Position numbers and translations under genes: made by a program
Shown: piece after piece, positions 25,861 through 34,760 of the stretch
How the letters are laid out: the number at the start of each line of letters is the position of its first letter
How positions within the stretch are numbered: position 1 is the stretch's first letter
Assembly (NCBI RefSeq): GCF_002973525.1
Contig: NZ_PVEN01000007.1
Coordinates: 248,001-312,000 of the forward strand
Reading direction: 5' to 3'
DNA from: Paraburkholderia sp. BL21I4N1
Lineage (GTDB): Bacteria > Pseudomonadota > Gammaproteobacteria > Burkholderiales > Burkholderiaceae
Length of the DNA: 64,000 bases
The notes under the pieces: model-generated
Told to the model about the DNA's origin: nothing
What the model saw: the letters and a program-made list of their open reading frames with translations, nothing else
Databases searched by the model: none

Positions 25861-27618
25861 GTGGGCACGATGCACGCCACCCGCGACACCCGCGGCTTCA
25901 CGTTCGAATCCACGCTCAGCAAGGTCGCCCGCGTGCTGACGGGACAATACGGCGTGACGGTCGCATTCAGTCCGGACGGGCCGCGCGTCGAACCCGGCCG
26001 GATCGTGATTCCCGATTACGAGCTGGACGGCGGCATCGAACGGGATGTGCTGATCGGTTATCTGGATCTGCTGGTGGCGCGCGCCAAGCATGCGTCGCTC
26101 GCCGAGCTCGACGCGTTGCCGGCCGGTATCGAAGCGAAACTCGCGCAAGTGATCGACGACCGTCGCGTGTGCGGTGAATTACTCGACGAATATCCGGGCG
26201 CACGCTGGTTCATCGGCAAACTGCGCGTGCATGCCGCCGAACGGGTGCGGCAACGCTGGCCGAAGCTGCATTGGCGCGACCGACTGGTCTGGCTGGTGGA
26301 GCGCACGCTGTGGGACGAGTCGCCGACGCGAACCGAAGCGGTTCATTCGCTGCTGGCCGCGTTGCACGCGTCGCAAGATCTGCTGCTCGAAGCACGCGCC
26401 AGCCGCTCGACCGCGCGGAGCATCGCGACGGCGCGAGCGCTGCTGGCGCGCGTGCGCGCGTTGTCGGCGGGTGACGTCAACAGCATGGTCTTCACCGCCG
26501 ACCCGGTCGAAGACATCGACACGGAAACGGCCGCGAGCTCGTCCGCGCCGCTCGACGACGAAGACGACACCGTGCTGCCCGATCACGACAGCGCGAATTC
26601 ACCGCCGTCGGATCGCAGCGGCGGCGCTCAGGCGGAGAACGCGGTCGGCATGGGCCAATCGCCCGGCGGCGCGCAAGTACCCTCGACGAATAGCGAAGGC
26701 GAAGCCGGCGCTGCCGTGGCCAACCGCGTGCGCTCACCACTCTCCATTCCGTTCGCCACCGAATTCGACGAGATCGCCGACCTCACCGGCCTGGGCGACA
26801 GCGCGGCATGGCGTGAACTGCGCGCGCAAGCCCGCGCGGACACCGCGCCGCTGAAGGAAAAACTCGAACGTGCGCTGAGCGCCGACGAACGCACGCGCTG
26901 GCGCCGCGAGCAGGAGCGCGGCGAGATCGACCGTACCGCGCTTGCCAAACTCGCCACGTCGCCCGGTTATCGCACGCCGTTTCGCACGCAGCGGGCGCAC
27001 AAGGGGCGCGACGTGGCGGTGACGTTGCTGATCGACCGCAGCGGCTCGATGGCTGGACGGAAGATCGAACTCGCGCGCCAATGCGCGACCGCGTTGTGCG
27101 ATGCGCTGACGCAGTTGTCGTTCGATTGCGAGGTGCTGGGTTATTGCTCGGTCGAATCGGAGCCGATGCGGCGGCTTTATCAGCGGCAGCTTACGGCAGG
27201 TGCGGACTTGCGGCGCTATAACCGCTTCGTCGAGCGGCTCGATCTGCAAGTCTACAAACGCTTCGGCGCGACGGATCTGAGCGGCATTGCGCGGATCGAC
27301 TGCGGACACGAGAACCCGGACGGCGAAGCGCTCGCCTGGGCGGCGACGCGTCTGGCGGATCACCAGGCCGGCCGGCGCATTCTGATCGTGTTCTCCGACG
27401 GTTATCCCTCAACCGGCGACGGCGACCCGCAGGTGCTGCGCAGCGATCTGCGCGAACGCGTGGCGGCAATCGGCCAGCGCGGTATCGAACTGGTGGGGAT
27501 CGGCGTGCTGACCGACGCCGTGGAGGATTTCTATCCGCACAACGTGGTGGTGAGCCGTCTCGCGGAATTACCGTCGACGGTGTTTTCGGTGCTGAGCACG
27601 ATGCTGCTGAAGCGCTAG
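25861..27618 (+). CDS. CobT-like VWA-domain protein
   Basis: The protein has about 585 residues. An N-terminal helical domain (1-210) is followed by an acidic, Ser/Asp-rich linker (about 215-290) and a C-terminal von Willebrand A domain (about 375-585). The MIDAS motif is DRSGSMAG (DxSxS), and further metal-site residues lie in FGATDLSG and FSDGYPSTGDGD. It resembles CobT in layout and pairs with the upstream CobS-like ATPase as a probable AAA+/VWA remodelling machine. GTG 25861 and ATG 25870 are both possible starts. With no chelatase subunit nearby, the target is unknown. Confidence 0.85.
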   Translation: MGTMHATRDTRGFTFESTLSKVARVLTGQYGVTVAFSPDGPRVEPGRIVIPDYELDGGIERDVLIGYLDLLVARAKHASLAELDALPAGIEAKLAQVIDDRRVCGELLDEYPGARWFIGKLRVHAAERVRQRWPKLHWRDRLVWLVERTLWDESPTRTEAVHSLLAALHASQDLLLEARASRSTARSIATARALLARVRALSAGDVNSMVFTADPVEDIDTETAASSSAPLDDEDDTVLPDHDSANSPPSDRSGGAQAENAVGMGQSPGGAQVPSTNSEGEAGAAVANRVRSPLSIPFATEFDEIADLTGLGDSAAWRELRAQARADTAPLKEKLERALSADERTRWRREQERGEIDRTALAKLATSPGYRTPFRTQRAHKGRDVAVTLLIDRSGSMAGRKIELARQCATALCDALTQLSFDCEVLGYCSVESEPMRRLYQRQLTAGADLRRYNRFVERLDLQVYKRFGATDLSGIARIDCGHENPDGEALAWAATRLADHQAGRRILIVFSDGYPSTGDGDPQVLRSDLRERVAAIGQRGIELVGIGVLTDAVEDFYPHNVVVSRLAELPSTVFSVLSTMLLKR

Positions 27619-27639
27619 CGCTGCGCTACGCCCACCCAC

Positions 27640-28521
27640 TCAGAACGCGTTCAGCGGAATCTTCAGATAGCGCACGCCGTTCGCCTCCGGCTCCGGCAGC
27701 GCGCCCGCACGGATATTGATCTGGATCGCCGGCAGGATCAGCGTCGGCATGCCGAGCGTGCGGTCGCGCGCGGTGCGCAGCGCAACGAACGCGGCCTCGC
27801 TCACGCCGTCGCGCAAATGGATATTGTCGCGGCGTTGTTCGGCCACCGTGGTCTGCCAGCGCGGCTCGCGCGATGGCGGCGGATAGTCGTGGCACATGCA
27901 CAGCCGGGTTTCCGGCGGCAGCGCCAGCAATGCGCGCGCGGACGCGTACAGCGTGCCCGCATCGCCGCCCGGAAAATCGCAGCGCGCCGACCCGAGGTCC
28001 GGCATGAACAGCGTATCGCCGACAAACACCGCGTCGCCGATCCGGTACGCCATGTCCGCAGGCGTATGACCCGGCACATGCAGCGCCTCGCCACGCAATT
28101 CGCCGATGCCGAAGGTCTCGCCCGGTGCGAACAGATGATCGAACTGGCGGCCGTCGGTACGCATCTCGTCGGCCAGATTGAAAATGCGCTTGAACGCGCC
28201 CTGCACGCCGCGAATGTCGGCGCCGATCGCGATCCTGCCGCCCAGCGCGTCCTTCAGATACGGCGCCGCCGAAACGTGATCGGCATGCGCATGCGTTTCC
28301 AGCAACCATTCGACCTGCAACCCATGAGCCTTGACGAAGTCCACCACGCGTTCCGCCGACGTCGTGGACGTATGCCCGGACTTCGGGTCGTAGTCGAGCA
28401 CCGGGTCGATTACCGCGCAGGCCGAGCCTTCGCCGGCGAACACGACATAGGTGAACGTGCCGGTCGTCGTGTCGTAGAAGGCTTCGATCAAAGGGCTCAT
28501 GCCCTGCTCCATGCTGCTCAT
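27640..28521 (-). CDS. MBL-fold hydrolase, ETHE1/persulfide-dioxygenase-like
   Basis: The 293-residue metallo-beta-lactamase-fold protein has THAHADH (His77, His79, Asp81, His82), then HVPGHTPADM, GDTLFMPDLG and MCHDYPP. This pattern resembles the ETHE1/Blh group that oxidises glutathione persulfide or handles sulfide. The start is ATG 28521; ATG 28500, preceded by GGAG, is an alternative. It is the last gene of a minus-strand unit with the glutamine amidotransferase (34-base gap) and MarC. Its 3' end faces the CobT-like gene 21 bases away. Confidence 0.85.
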   Translation of the reverse strand: MSSMEQGMSPLIEAFYDTTTGTFTYVVFAGEGSACAVIDPVLDYDPKSGHTSTTSAERVVDFVKAHGLQVEWLLETHAHADHVSAAPYLKDALGGRIAIGADIRGVQGAFKRIFNLADEMRTDGRQFDHLFAPGETFGIGELRGEALHVPGHTPADMAYRIGDAVFVGDTLFMPDLGSARCDFPGGDAGTLYASARALLALPPETRLCMCHDYPPPSREPRWQTTVAEQRRDNIHLRDGVSEAAFVALRTARDRTLGMPTLILPAIQINIRAGALPEPEANGVRYLKIPLNAF

Positions 28522-28555
28522 GCGACTTTCCCCGCTCCTGTGGTTCACGCCAGTT

Positions 28556-29389
28556 TCACGCCAGTTGCGGCTTGAACGGATACTGTTCGATCGTGCCGCC
28601 GCGCGCCACGATCGCCGTGCTTTCGGGAATCTCCTCCCACCAGCCCGGCAGGTCGGCCAACGGTTCCGACAGCACCATAAACGCGTCGTCGCCGGCCGCC
28701 GTGATGCGCGAATCGTCCGGATACAACTCGTGCAGATGATGAAACGACGTGCTGTGAAACAGCGAACGCGACGCCCCTTCGCTCGAATAGCGCACCGCGA
28801 CGATCTGCTCGCCATCGGTCGCGCACACCGTCATGTTCAGCGGTTCGTCGACACCGTGCTGGCGGCCGGTGGCCTCGACGAAACCCACCATGCGTTCGAG
28901 CGCGGTAACCGGCGCGAGTTCGAGGCCGAAGGTCAACGCCAGGAAGAACATCACTTCGGAATCGGTCGAGCCTTCGATCGACGGAAACAGCCCGGGATCG
29001 ATCGCCAGCATCAGGTCGCGCCGAACGGCGGGATAGTTGCGCACGAGACCGTTGTGCGCGAACAGCCAACGGCCGTAACGGAACGGGTGACAGTTGGTTT
29101 CCTGCGACGGTGTGTCGGTCGCCGCCCGGATATGCGCGACGAACAGCGGCGCGCGAATTGCCCGAGCGGCTTCGCGCAGATTGCGGTCGCTCCACGCGGG
29201 CTGAATGCAGCGGTAACGAAACGGAATGTCGGTCGGATGGCCGTACCAGCCGATGCCGAAGCCGTCGCCGTTCGTGGTGGTCTGGCCGAGCCGCGAATGC
29301 AGGCTCTGATCGATCAGCGAATGTTTCGCGTTGAACAGCACCGTTTCGAGTTGAAGCGGGTTGCCGGTATAAGCAAGCCAGCGGCACAT
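28556..29389 (-). CDS. Class II glutamine amidotransferase (EgtC/YafJ-like)
   Basis: The 277-residue Ntn-hydrolase begins MCRWLAYTG, so Cys2 becomes the N-terminal nucleophile after Met removal. Glutamine-binding residues are visible in NGDGFGIGWYG, AHIRAAT and FAHNG. STDSEVMF is typical of stand-alone class II amidotransferases such as EgtC or YafJ. AGGAGAG lies upstream of ATG 29389, which fixes the start. No ergothioneine genes are nearby, so EgtC itself is unlikely and the substrate is unknown. Confidence 0.9.
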   Translation of the reverse strand: MCRWLAYTGNPLQLETVLFNAKHSLIDQSLHSRLGQTTTNGDGFGIGWYGHPTDIPFRYRCIQPAWSDRNLREAARAIRAPLFVAHIRAATDTPSQETNCHPFRYGRWLFAHNGLVRNYPAVRRDLMLAIDPGLFPSIEGSTDSEVMFFLALTFGLELAPVTALERMVGFVEATGRQHGVDEPLNMTVCATDGEQIVAVRYSSEGASRSLFHSTSFHHLHELYPDDSRITAAGDDAFMVLSEPLADLPGWWEEIPESTAIVARGGTIEQYPFKPQLA

Positions 29390-29409
29390 TGGGTTCTCTC
29401 CTACTTGAT

Positions 29410-30087
29410 CTACTTGACCACCGGCTGCAACGTCGCGATCGGAATCAGGAACTCGGAAAAGCCGGTCAACATGATCTGCACGCCAATACACAACAGCAGA
29501 AACGACGAGACCCGCATGGCGACCTTGGTGCCTTCCACGCCGAGGTACCTGGCGAAAATCACCGCGCGGCTGTACACCAGATAGACGGTGAGCGCCACCA
29601 GCAGCGAGATAACCACCGACGCCACGCTCGACAGCACGAACGCCGACAGCTTGTGCGTGCGATTCGCCGTCAGCGCGATCGCCGTGGCGATCGAGCCCGG
29701 CCCGGTGGTCAGTGGAATGGTGAGCGGGAAAAACGCCTTCGACATGGCGTTGTCCGCGTCGACGCGTTTGACGGCCGGTTGTTCGGCCGGCTGGGTGTCG
29801 GGCGCGTTGAGCATCTGCCAGCCGCCGACCGCGACGGCGAGGCCGCCGCCAATGCGCAGCGCCTGCATCGAGATGCCGAAGAAATGCAGAATCGGTGTGC
29901 CGATAAAGAATGCCACCAGCAGCACGCAGATCACGTTGATGGCAATCTTGCGGGCGAGCGCGGTGCGCTCCTCGGTGGTCAACGACGCAGTCCGGTCAAG
30001 GAAGACGAATGCAATGCCGATCGGGTTGATGATGCTGATCAGCCCGGTGAAGCCAAACAGAATGTCCGAGATCAGACTTTCGACCAT
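29410..30087 (-). CDS. MarC family integral membrane protein
   Basis: The 225-residue inner-membrane protein has six hydrophobic segments. They include FTGLISIINPIGIAFVFL with the family NP(I/V)G signature and FPLTIPLTTGPGSIATAIAL, the matching second-half motif. MarC proteins are transporters of unknown substrate, and the multiple-antibiotic-resistance name is historical. The start is ATG 30087; the open frame above it is Arg/Cys-rich and not family-like. It is first in a probable three-gene unit with the amidotransferase (20-base gap) and the MBL hydrolase. Confidence 0.93.
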   Translation of the reverse strand: MVESLISDILFGFTGLISIINPIGIAFVFLDRTASLTTEERTALARKIAINVICVLLVAFFIGTPILHFFGISMQALRIGGGLAVAVGGWQMLNAPDTQPAEQPAVKRVDADNAMSKAFFPLTIPLTTGPGSIATAIALTANRTHKLSAFVLSSVASVVISLLVALTVYLVYSRAVIFARYLGVEGTKVAMRVSSFLLLCIGVQIMLTGFSEFLIPIATLQPVVK

Positions 30088-30385
30088 ATGTGTTTTCCGT
30101 GATGAACGACTGCTCGCGTCGCGTGACCGGGATGATATCGCGCCGCGCCAGCCAACACCGCGAAAAGTGCGCGAACGGCACGCCTGCCTCAGCTTCGCCG
30201 CGCCGGGCGCCGCGCATTGCAGCGCAGCAAGCCGCGCGCAAAACACGCAAAAAAGATGCACGCGCAACTTTCGGAAAGCCTACACTTTTTTGACTTACTT
30301 TACGTACCCAAAGCATCAGGCATAAAGTCCCCAGCGAAGCCGCACTTTCAACGAGACGTACTTACCGGTTCGAGGAGTTGCCCCC
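30088..30385. other. Divergent promoter region, marC and symporter operon
   Basis: About 300 bases between divergent genes. The right half contains the AT-rich CACTTTTTTGACTTACTTTA (about 30283-30302), a possible promoter segment for the plus-strand pair. No gene is seen. Confidence 0.4.
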
Positions 30386-30601
30386 ATGTTGCTTCGTGTA
30401 CTCGCCGCGCTGCCGTTCGTCGGCATTCTGCTCGGTGTTCCTTTTGTGAATCGCGTCGAGCCACTAATGCTCGGCATGCCGTTCGTGTTGGCCTGGATCG
30501 TCATGTGGGTGGTGCTCAGTTCGATCATCATGGCGATCGTTTACCGTCTGGACCCGACCAACCGTGAACTCGCCGTCGAAGGCGAGGAGGTCCACTCATG
30601 A
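30386..30601 (+). CDS. DUF3311 small membrane protein
   Basis: This is a 71-residue protein with two transmembrane helices (about 4-24 and 32-53) and a YRLDP motif after the second helix, typical of DUF3311. Such proteins are almost always encoded just before a sodium:solute symporter and are thought to be its small accessory subunit. It overlaps the symporter start by four bases (ATGA), with GGAGG ahead of that start inside this gene. Confidence 0.92.
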   Translation: MLLRVLAALPFVGILLGVPFVNRVEPLMLGMPFVLAWIVMWVVLSSIIMAIVYRLDPTNRELAVEGEEVHS

Positions 30602-32070
30602 GCGCCCTGATCATCATTGCGGCGATTACGCTGTTCGCGCTATACCTCGGTGTACGTGCGCGGCGCGGCCACGACATGAGCCTCGAACAATGGACCGTGG
30701 GCGGCCGCAGCTTCGGCACCGCGTTCGTGTTCCTGCTGATGGCGGGCGAGATCTACACCACCTTCACCTTCCTCGGCGGCAGCGGTTTCGCCTACGGCAA
30801 GGGCGCGCCGGTCTACTACATTCTCGCCTACGGCACGCTGGCCTACATCCTTTCCTACTGGATGCTGCCGCCCATCTGGCGTTATGCGAAAAATCAGCGG
30901 CTGGTGTCGCAACCGCACTTTTTCGCGCGCAAATACGACAGCCCGGCGCTCGGCACGCTGGTCGCGCTGGTTGGGGTGGCCGCGTTGATTCCCTACCTCG
31001 TGCTGCAACTCAAGGGGCTCGGCATCATCGTCGCGACCGCGTCGTATGGCGCGATTTCGTCGACGGCGGCGATCTGGATCGGCGCCTGCGTCGTGACCGT
31101 CTACGTGATCGTCTCCGGCGTGCGCGGCTCGGCGTGGAACTCGGTGGTGAAGGATCTGCTGATCCTGGCGATCGTGCTGTTCCTCGGCATCTATCTGCCG
31201 CTGCACTATTACGGCGGCTTCAGCGACATGTTCCGCACCATCGAAGCGGCCCGCCCCGGCTTCCTGACCTTCCCGGCCAAGGGCTCGAGCGTCACCTGGT
31301 TCCAGTCCACGGTGCTACTCACCGCGCTGGGCTTCTTCATGTGGCCGCACACGTTCGGCTCGATCTTCACCGCGAAAGACGAGCGCATTTTCCGGCGCAA
31401 CGCGATGGTGCTGCCGCTGTATCAGCTGATCCTGCTGTTCGTGTTCTTCGTTGGCTTTGCCGCGACGCTGAAGGTGCCGGGCCTCAAGGGCGGCGACATC
31501 GACCTGTCGCTGTTCCGCCTGTCGCTGCAAACCTTCGACCCGTGGTTCGTCGGCGTGATCGGCGCGGCCGGCATCCTGACCGCGCTGGTGCCGGGCTCCA
31601 TGATTCTGACCTCGGCCTCCACGCTGCTCGCCAACGACGTCTACCGCGGCATGGTGAACCGCAACGCCTCGGACGCCACGGTGACCAATCTGGCGCGGCT
31701 GCTCGTGCCGGTGGTGGCGCTGGTGGCGGTCGGCTTCACGCTGCACGGCGGCGAAACGATCGTGGCCCTGCTGCTGATGGGTTACAGCTTCGTGACGCAA
31801 CTGTTCCCGGCGGTGATCTGCAGCCTGCGGCCGCATAACCGTGCCACCAAACAAGGCGCGTTCTGCGGGATTCTCGCCGGCGTGGCGGTGGTCACGATCA
31901 CGACCACCATGCACCTGAGCGTGGGCCAGTTGATGCCGTTCCTGCCCGACGCGCTGAAGGACATCAACATCGGCTTTCTGGCGCTGGCGGTGAACATCAT
32001 CGTGTTCGCGGCGGTCAGTGCGGTGACGCAGCCGCATCCGGTCGAACAGACCCACGCGTCGGTGCATTAA
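30598..32070 (+). CDS. Sodium:solute symporter (MctP-like)
   Basis: The 490-residue SSS-family transporter has about 13 hydrophobic segments. Family features include WTVGGRSFGTAFVFLLMAGEIYTTFTFLGG near the N-terminus (residues about 28-58), ALVPGSMILTSASTLLANDVYRG, and the later transmembrane repeats. With its DUF3311 partner it resembles monocarboxylate (lactate, pyruvate, acetate) importers of the MctP type. The exact substrate cannot be read from sequence. It ends before a clear terminator hairpin. Confidence 0.93.
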   Translation: MSALIIIAAITLFALYLGVRARRGHDMSLEQWTVGGRSFGTAFVFLLMAGEIYTTFTFLGGSGFAYGKGAPVYYILAYGTLAYILSYWMLPPIWRYAKNQRLVSQPHFFARKYDSPALGTLVALVGVAALIPYLVLQLKGLGIIVATASYGAISSTAAIWIGACVVTVYVIVSGVRGSAWNSVVKDLLILAIVLFLGIYLPLHYYGGFSDMFRTIEAARPGFLTFPAKGSSVTWFQSTVLLTALGFFMWPHTFGSIFTAKDERIFRRNAMVLPLYQLILLFVFFVGFAATLKVPGLKGGDIDLSLFRLSLQTFDPWFVGVIGAAGILTALVPGSMILTSASTLLANDVYRGMVNRNASDATVTNLARLLVPVVALVAVGFTLHGGETIVALLLMGYSFVTQLFPAVICSLRPHNRATKQGAFCGILAGVAVVTITTTMHLSVGQLMPFLPDALKDINIGFLALAVNIIVFAAVSAVTQPHPVEQTHASVH

Positions 32071-32092
32071 ATCTCGGCTTGAGCAGAAGTTG

Positions 32093-32124
32093 AAAGGGCT
32101 GTCGCCGCCGGCGACGGCCCTTTT
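32093..32124 (+). terminator. Rho-independent terminator after symporter
   Basis: AAAGGGC-T-GTCGCC pairs with GGCGAC-G-GCCCTTT (one T-G wobble, tiny loop) and is followed by TTTT. It lies 22 bases after the symporter stop. Confidence 0.85.
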
Positions 32125-32368
32125 CCGTTGTGCGCGGCTTTTGCCCGCACGAGCTGTTATGGAATGTCAAATCTACATAACAATGAAAAAACCGCGCGCG
32201 TTCCAGCGCGAACGTCACAGCGAAATATAGCGGCCCGCACTGCAACACAAACCCTCCGCCGCCGCATGAATCTTCCGCCCGCTTCGGGCACACCCCTTGC
32301 TGAATAGACGCGTTACCGAATCCCGCCGCACTGTGCAAGTGCAAAAATTTGCGTCCCTGGGGGCCATC

Positions 32369-34009
32369 TTGTCGCTCAACGTTCTTCTTGTCGCTTCCGA
32401 AGCCCTGCCGCTCGCCAAGTCCGGCGGCCTCGGCGACATGGTCAGTGCCTACGCCGCCGCCTTACGCGATGCCGGCGTCGATGTCTCGATTCTGATGCCC
32501 GCTTATCCCGAGGCGCTCGAACGCGCGCTCGACGTCGCGCCCGTGGCGCGTATGACCGGCCTGCCCGGCGGCGACGCCCGGCTGCTGCGCGCGCGGATGC
32601 CCGACACCGGCGTCACGGTGTTGCTGCTGCAAATGGATCACCTGTTCGCCCGCGAAGGGTTGTACCGCGATCCGCAAGGGCGCGACTATCTCGACAACCT
32701 GACGCGCTTCGCGTCGCTCGCCGCGGCGGCCACGCGTATCGCGCGCGGCGTGCGTAATCTGAAGCGCCCCGACATCGTGCACGCGCACGATTGGCATGCA
32801 GGCCTCACGCCGCTTTATATGCGGCTCGCGGGCGTCGCCGCGAAAAGCGTCTTCACGATTCACAACCTTGCCTTCCAGGGCAACCATCCGCTCGCGATGG
32901 GCAGCTGGATCGGCGTGCCGCCCGACTTGCTGACACCCGCGCTGTCTGACGAACGCAGCATCGAGTTCTACGGCTCGCTGAGCATGATGAAAGCGGGCAT
33001 TGTCCACGCCGACCGGGTCAACACCGTCAGCCGCCGCTATGCGCGCGAAATTCTGACGTCCCGTTTCGGTCACGGCATGGAAGGCGTGTTGCAGGCACAG
33101 GCGGACAAGCTGTCCGGCATCGTCAACGGGATCGATACGGTGGCGTGGAATCCGGCCACCGATCCGCACATCGCCCGCCCCTATTCCGTCGACGACACCG
33201 CCGGCAAGCAGGCCTGCAAGCGCGAACTGCAACAGGCGTTCGGGTTGACGCGCGATCCGTTCGCGCCGCTGGTGGCGATCGGCAGTCGGCTGACCGAACA
33301 GAAGCTCGCCGACGTCGTGGTGCGCGCGCTGCCTACGCTGCTCGAACGGCATCCGCGTTTGCAGTTCGCGATTCTCGGCCAGGGCGAGCCCGCGCTCGAA
33401 CTGGCGCTGCAGCAACTCGCGGCGGCGTGGCCTGGCCGTGTCGGCGTGCAGATCGGTTACGACGAACGGCGCGCGCATATGCTGCACGCGGGCGCGGACA
33501 TGCTGCTGCATGGCAGCCGCTTCGAACCGTGCGGACTCACCCAGCTTTACGCAATGCGTTACGGCACGATTCCGGTGGCGTCGCGCGTGGGCGGCCTGGC
33601 GGATACGATCGTCGATTACGTGCCGCTCGAGGCACCCGATCCGCGTGAACCGCGCGACGTGCGGCTCATGCACGGTGAAGACAGCGCGACCGGCTTCCTG
33701 TTCGACGGCGAGCAGGTGGACGATGTGGTGCATGCACTCGGACGGGCGCTCGCCGCGTTCGTGCAGCCGGCATCGTGGCACGCGTTGCAGCGCAATGCGA
33801 TGAGCCGCGATTTCGGCTGGGAAACGTCGACCGCAAACTATCTCGCGCTATATGCGGACATGGTCGACGCGCGTCCGGCACTGCGCGAGCCGCGCGTTCG
33901 CAAGACGCCGGTTCGGGTTCGCGCGGCGGGCTCCACGGGGACACGCCAGGCGGCTCGTGCCGATGAGGCGTTCAATGCGGGCGGCGGCGAGATGGCGCGT
34001 AGCGCGTGA
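32369..34009 (+). CDS. glgA: Glycogen synthase
   Basis: This GT5-family starch/glycogen synthase transfers glucose from ADP-glucose. The N-terminal substrate loop LPLAKSGGLGDM (the K-x-G-G-L motif), the HAHDWHAGL motif and the C-terminal GSRFEPCGLTQLYAMRYG motif with the catalytic Glu are all present. The start is uncertain. TTG 32369, before SLNVLLVASEALP, matches the family N-terminus, while TTG 32297 and GTG 32336 lie further upstream in frame. About 35 Arg/Ala-rich residues trail the C-terminus. No other glycogen gene is adjacent, which is common when glgA sits apart from glgBX. Confidence 0.93.
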   Translation: MSLNVLLVASEALPLAKSGGLGDMVSAYAAALRDAGVDVSILMPAYPEALERALDVAPVARMTGLPGGDARLLRARMPDTGVTVLLLQMDHLFAREGLYRDPQGRDYLDNLTRFASLAAAATRIARGVRNLKRPDIVHAHDWHAGLTPLYMRLAGVAAKSVFTIHNLAFQGNHPLAMGSWIGVPPDLLTPALSDERSIEFYGSLSMMKAGIVHADRVNTVSRRYAREILTSRFGHGMEGVLQAQADKLSGIVNGIDTVAWNPATDPHIARPYSVDDTAGKQACKRELQQAFGLTRDPFAPLVAIGSRLTEQKLADVVVRALPTLLERHPRLQFAILGQGEPALELALQQLAAAWPGRVGVQIGYDERRAHMLHAGADMLLHGSRFEPCGLTQLYAMRYGTIPVASRVGGLADTIVDYVPLEAPDPREPRDVRLMHGEDSATGFLFDGEQVDDVVHALGRALAAFVQPASWHALQRNAMSRDFGWETSTANYLALYADMVDARPALREPRVRKTPVRVRAAGSTGTRQAARADEAFNAGGGEMARSA

Positions 34010-34160
34010 TCTGATGGCGAGCGAAGCGGCGGGTGGGTTCGGCGTTCAGGCCGTTGCGTGCCGAACGAGCCATAAACGCTTCGAATAACCTTGCGCGGAG
34101 ACGGTTGAACGACCCGGCTCCGCGTCCCGCACGTTAAGCTCGCCGGCACACTCGTCATTC

Positions 34161-34583
34161 ATGGAGTTGCCGATGCCCTCGCCCGTTCTCCGAGTCGCCC
34201 GCCCCACTAACCAGCTTGATCGGGTCGCCGATTTCTATACGCGTGGACTCGGCTTCGACGTGCTGGCGCGCTTCGACGATCACGAGGGTTTCGACGGCAT
34301 CGTCGTCGGTCGGCGCGACTGTCCGTGGCATATCGAATTCACGCATCAACACGGCGTCACCGTCGCTCGGGCGCCAACTCGCGAACATCTTCTCGTGCTC
34401 TATCTGCCCGCACTCGACGATTGGACCGCAGCGGTCGAGCGGCTTCAGGCATTCGGCGCCACACCATGCAAGGCGGAAAATCCCTACTGGGACCGTCAAG
34501 GCAAAACTTTCGAAGACCCTGACGGCTATCGGATCGTGCTGCAGCATGCCGCGTGGGGCGGAACAATGCGAAACGCTTCCTGA
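34161..34583 (+). CDS. VOC family (glyoxalase/dioxygenase-like) protein
   Basis: This 140-residue vicinal-oxygen-chelate protein has paired beta-alpha-beta-beta-beta units. Family features are RVARPTNQLDRVADFYTRGLGF at the start, WHIEFTHQHG in the middle and FEDPDGYRIVLQ at the end, with possible metal ligands His and Glu. Its role (glyoxalase, antibiotic binding or dioxygenase) cannot be set from sequence. It is a single-gene unit between glgA and the DUF1254 protein. Confidence 0.9.
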   Translation: MELPMPSPVLRVARPTNQLDRVADFYTRGLGFDVLARFDDHEGFDGIVVGRRDCPWHIEFTHQHGVTVARAPTREHLLVLYLPALDDWTAAVERLQAFGATPCKAENPYWDRQGKTFEDPDGYRIVLQHAAWGGTMRNAS

Positions 34584-34760
34584 CTGTCCAGGCGCACTGA
34601 ATGCTGCTTGACAGCTCGCGAACTCGCGAGGCAAGCTTCGGCATCCAGAGCAATCCTCACCTGTATCCATTCCGCCTAACGGCGTGTCGCATGTCGTGCC
34701 TGTTGCCGCCTGTGTTCCGATTCCGCTGACGTCGTCCACACCTGCTTCGAGAGGGTCGCC

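Noticed and set aside
28556-29389. Ergothioneine amidohydrolase EgtC
   Set aside because: Cys2 and the fold fit, but no egtB or egtD is present, so only the general class is supported.
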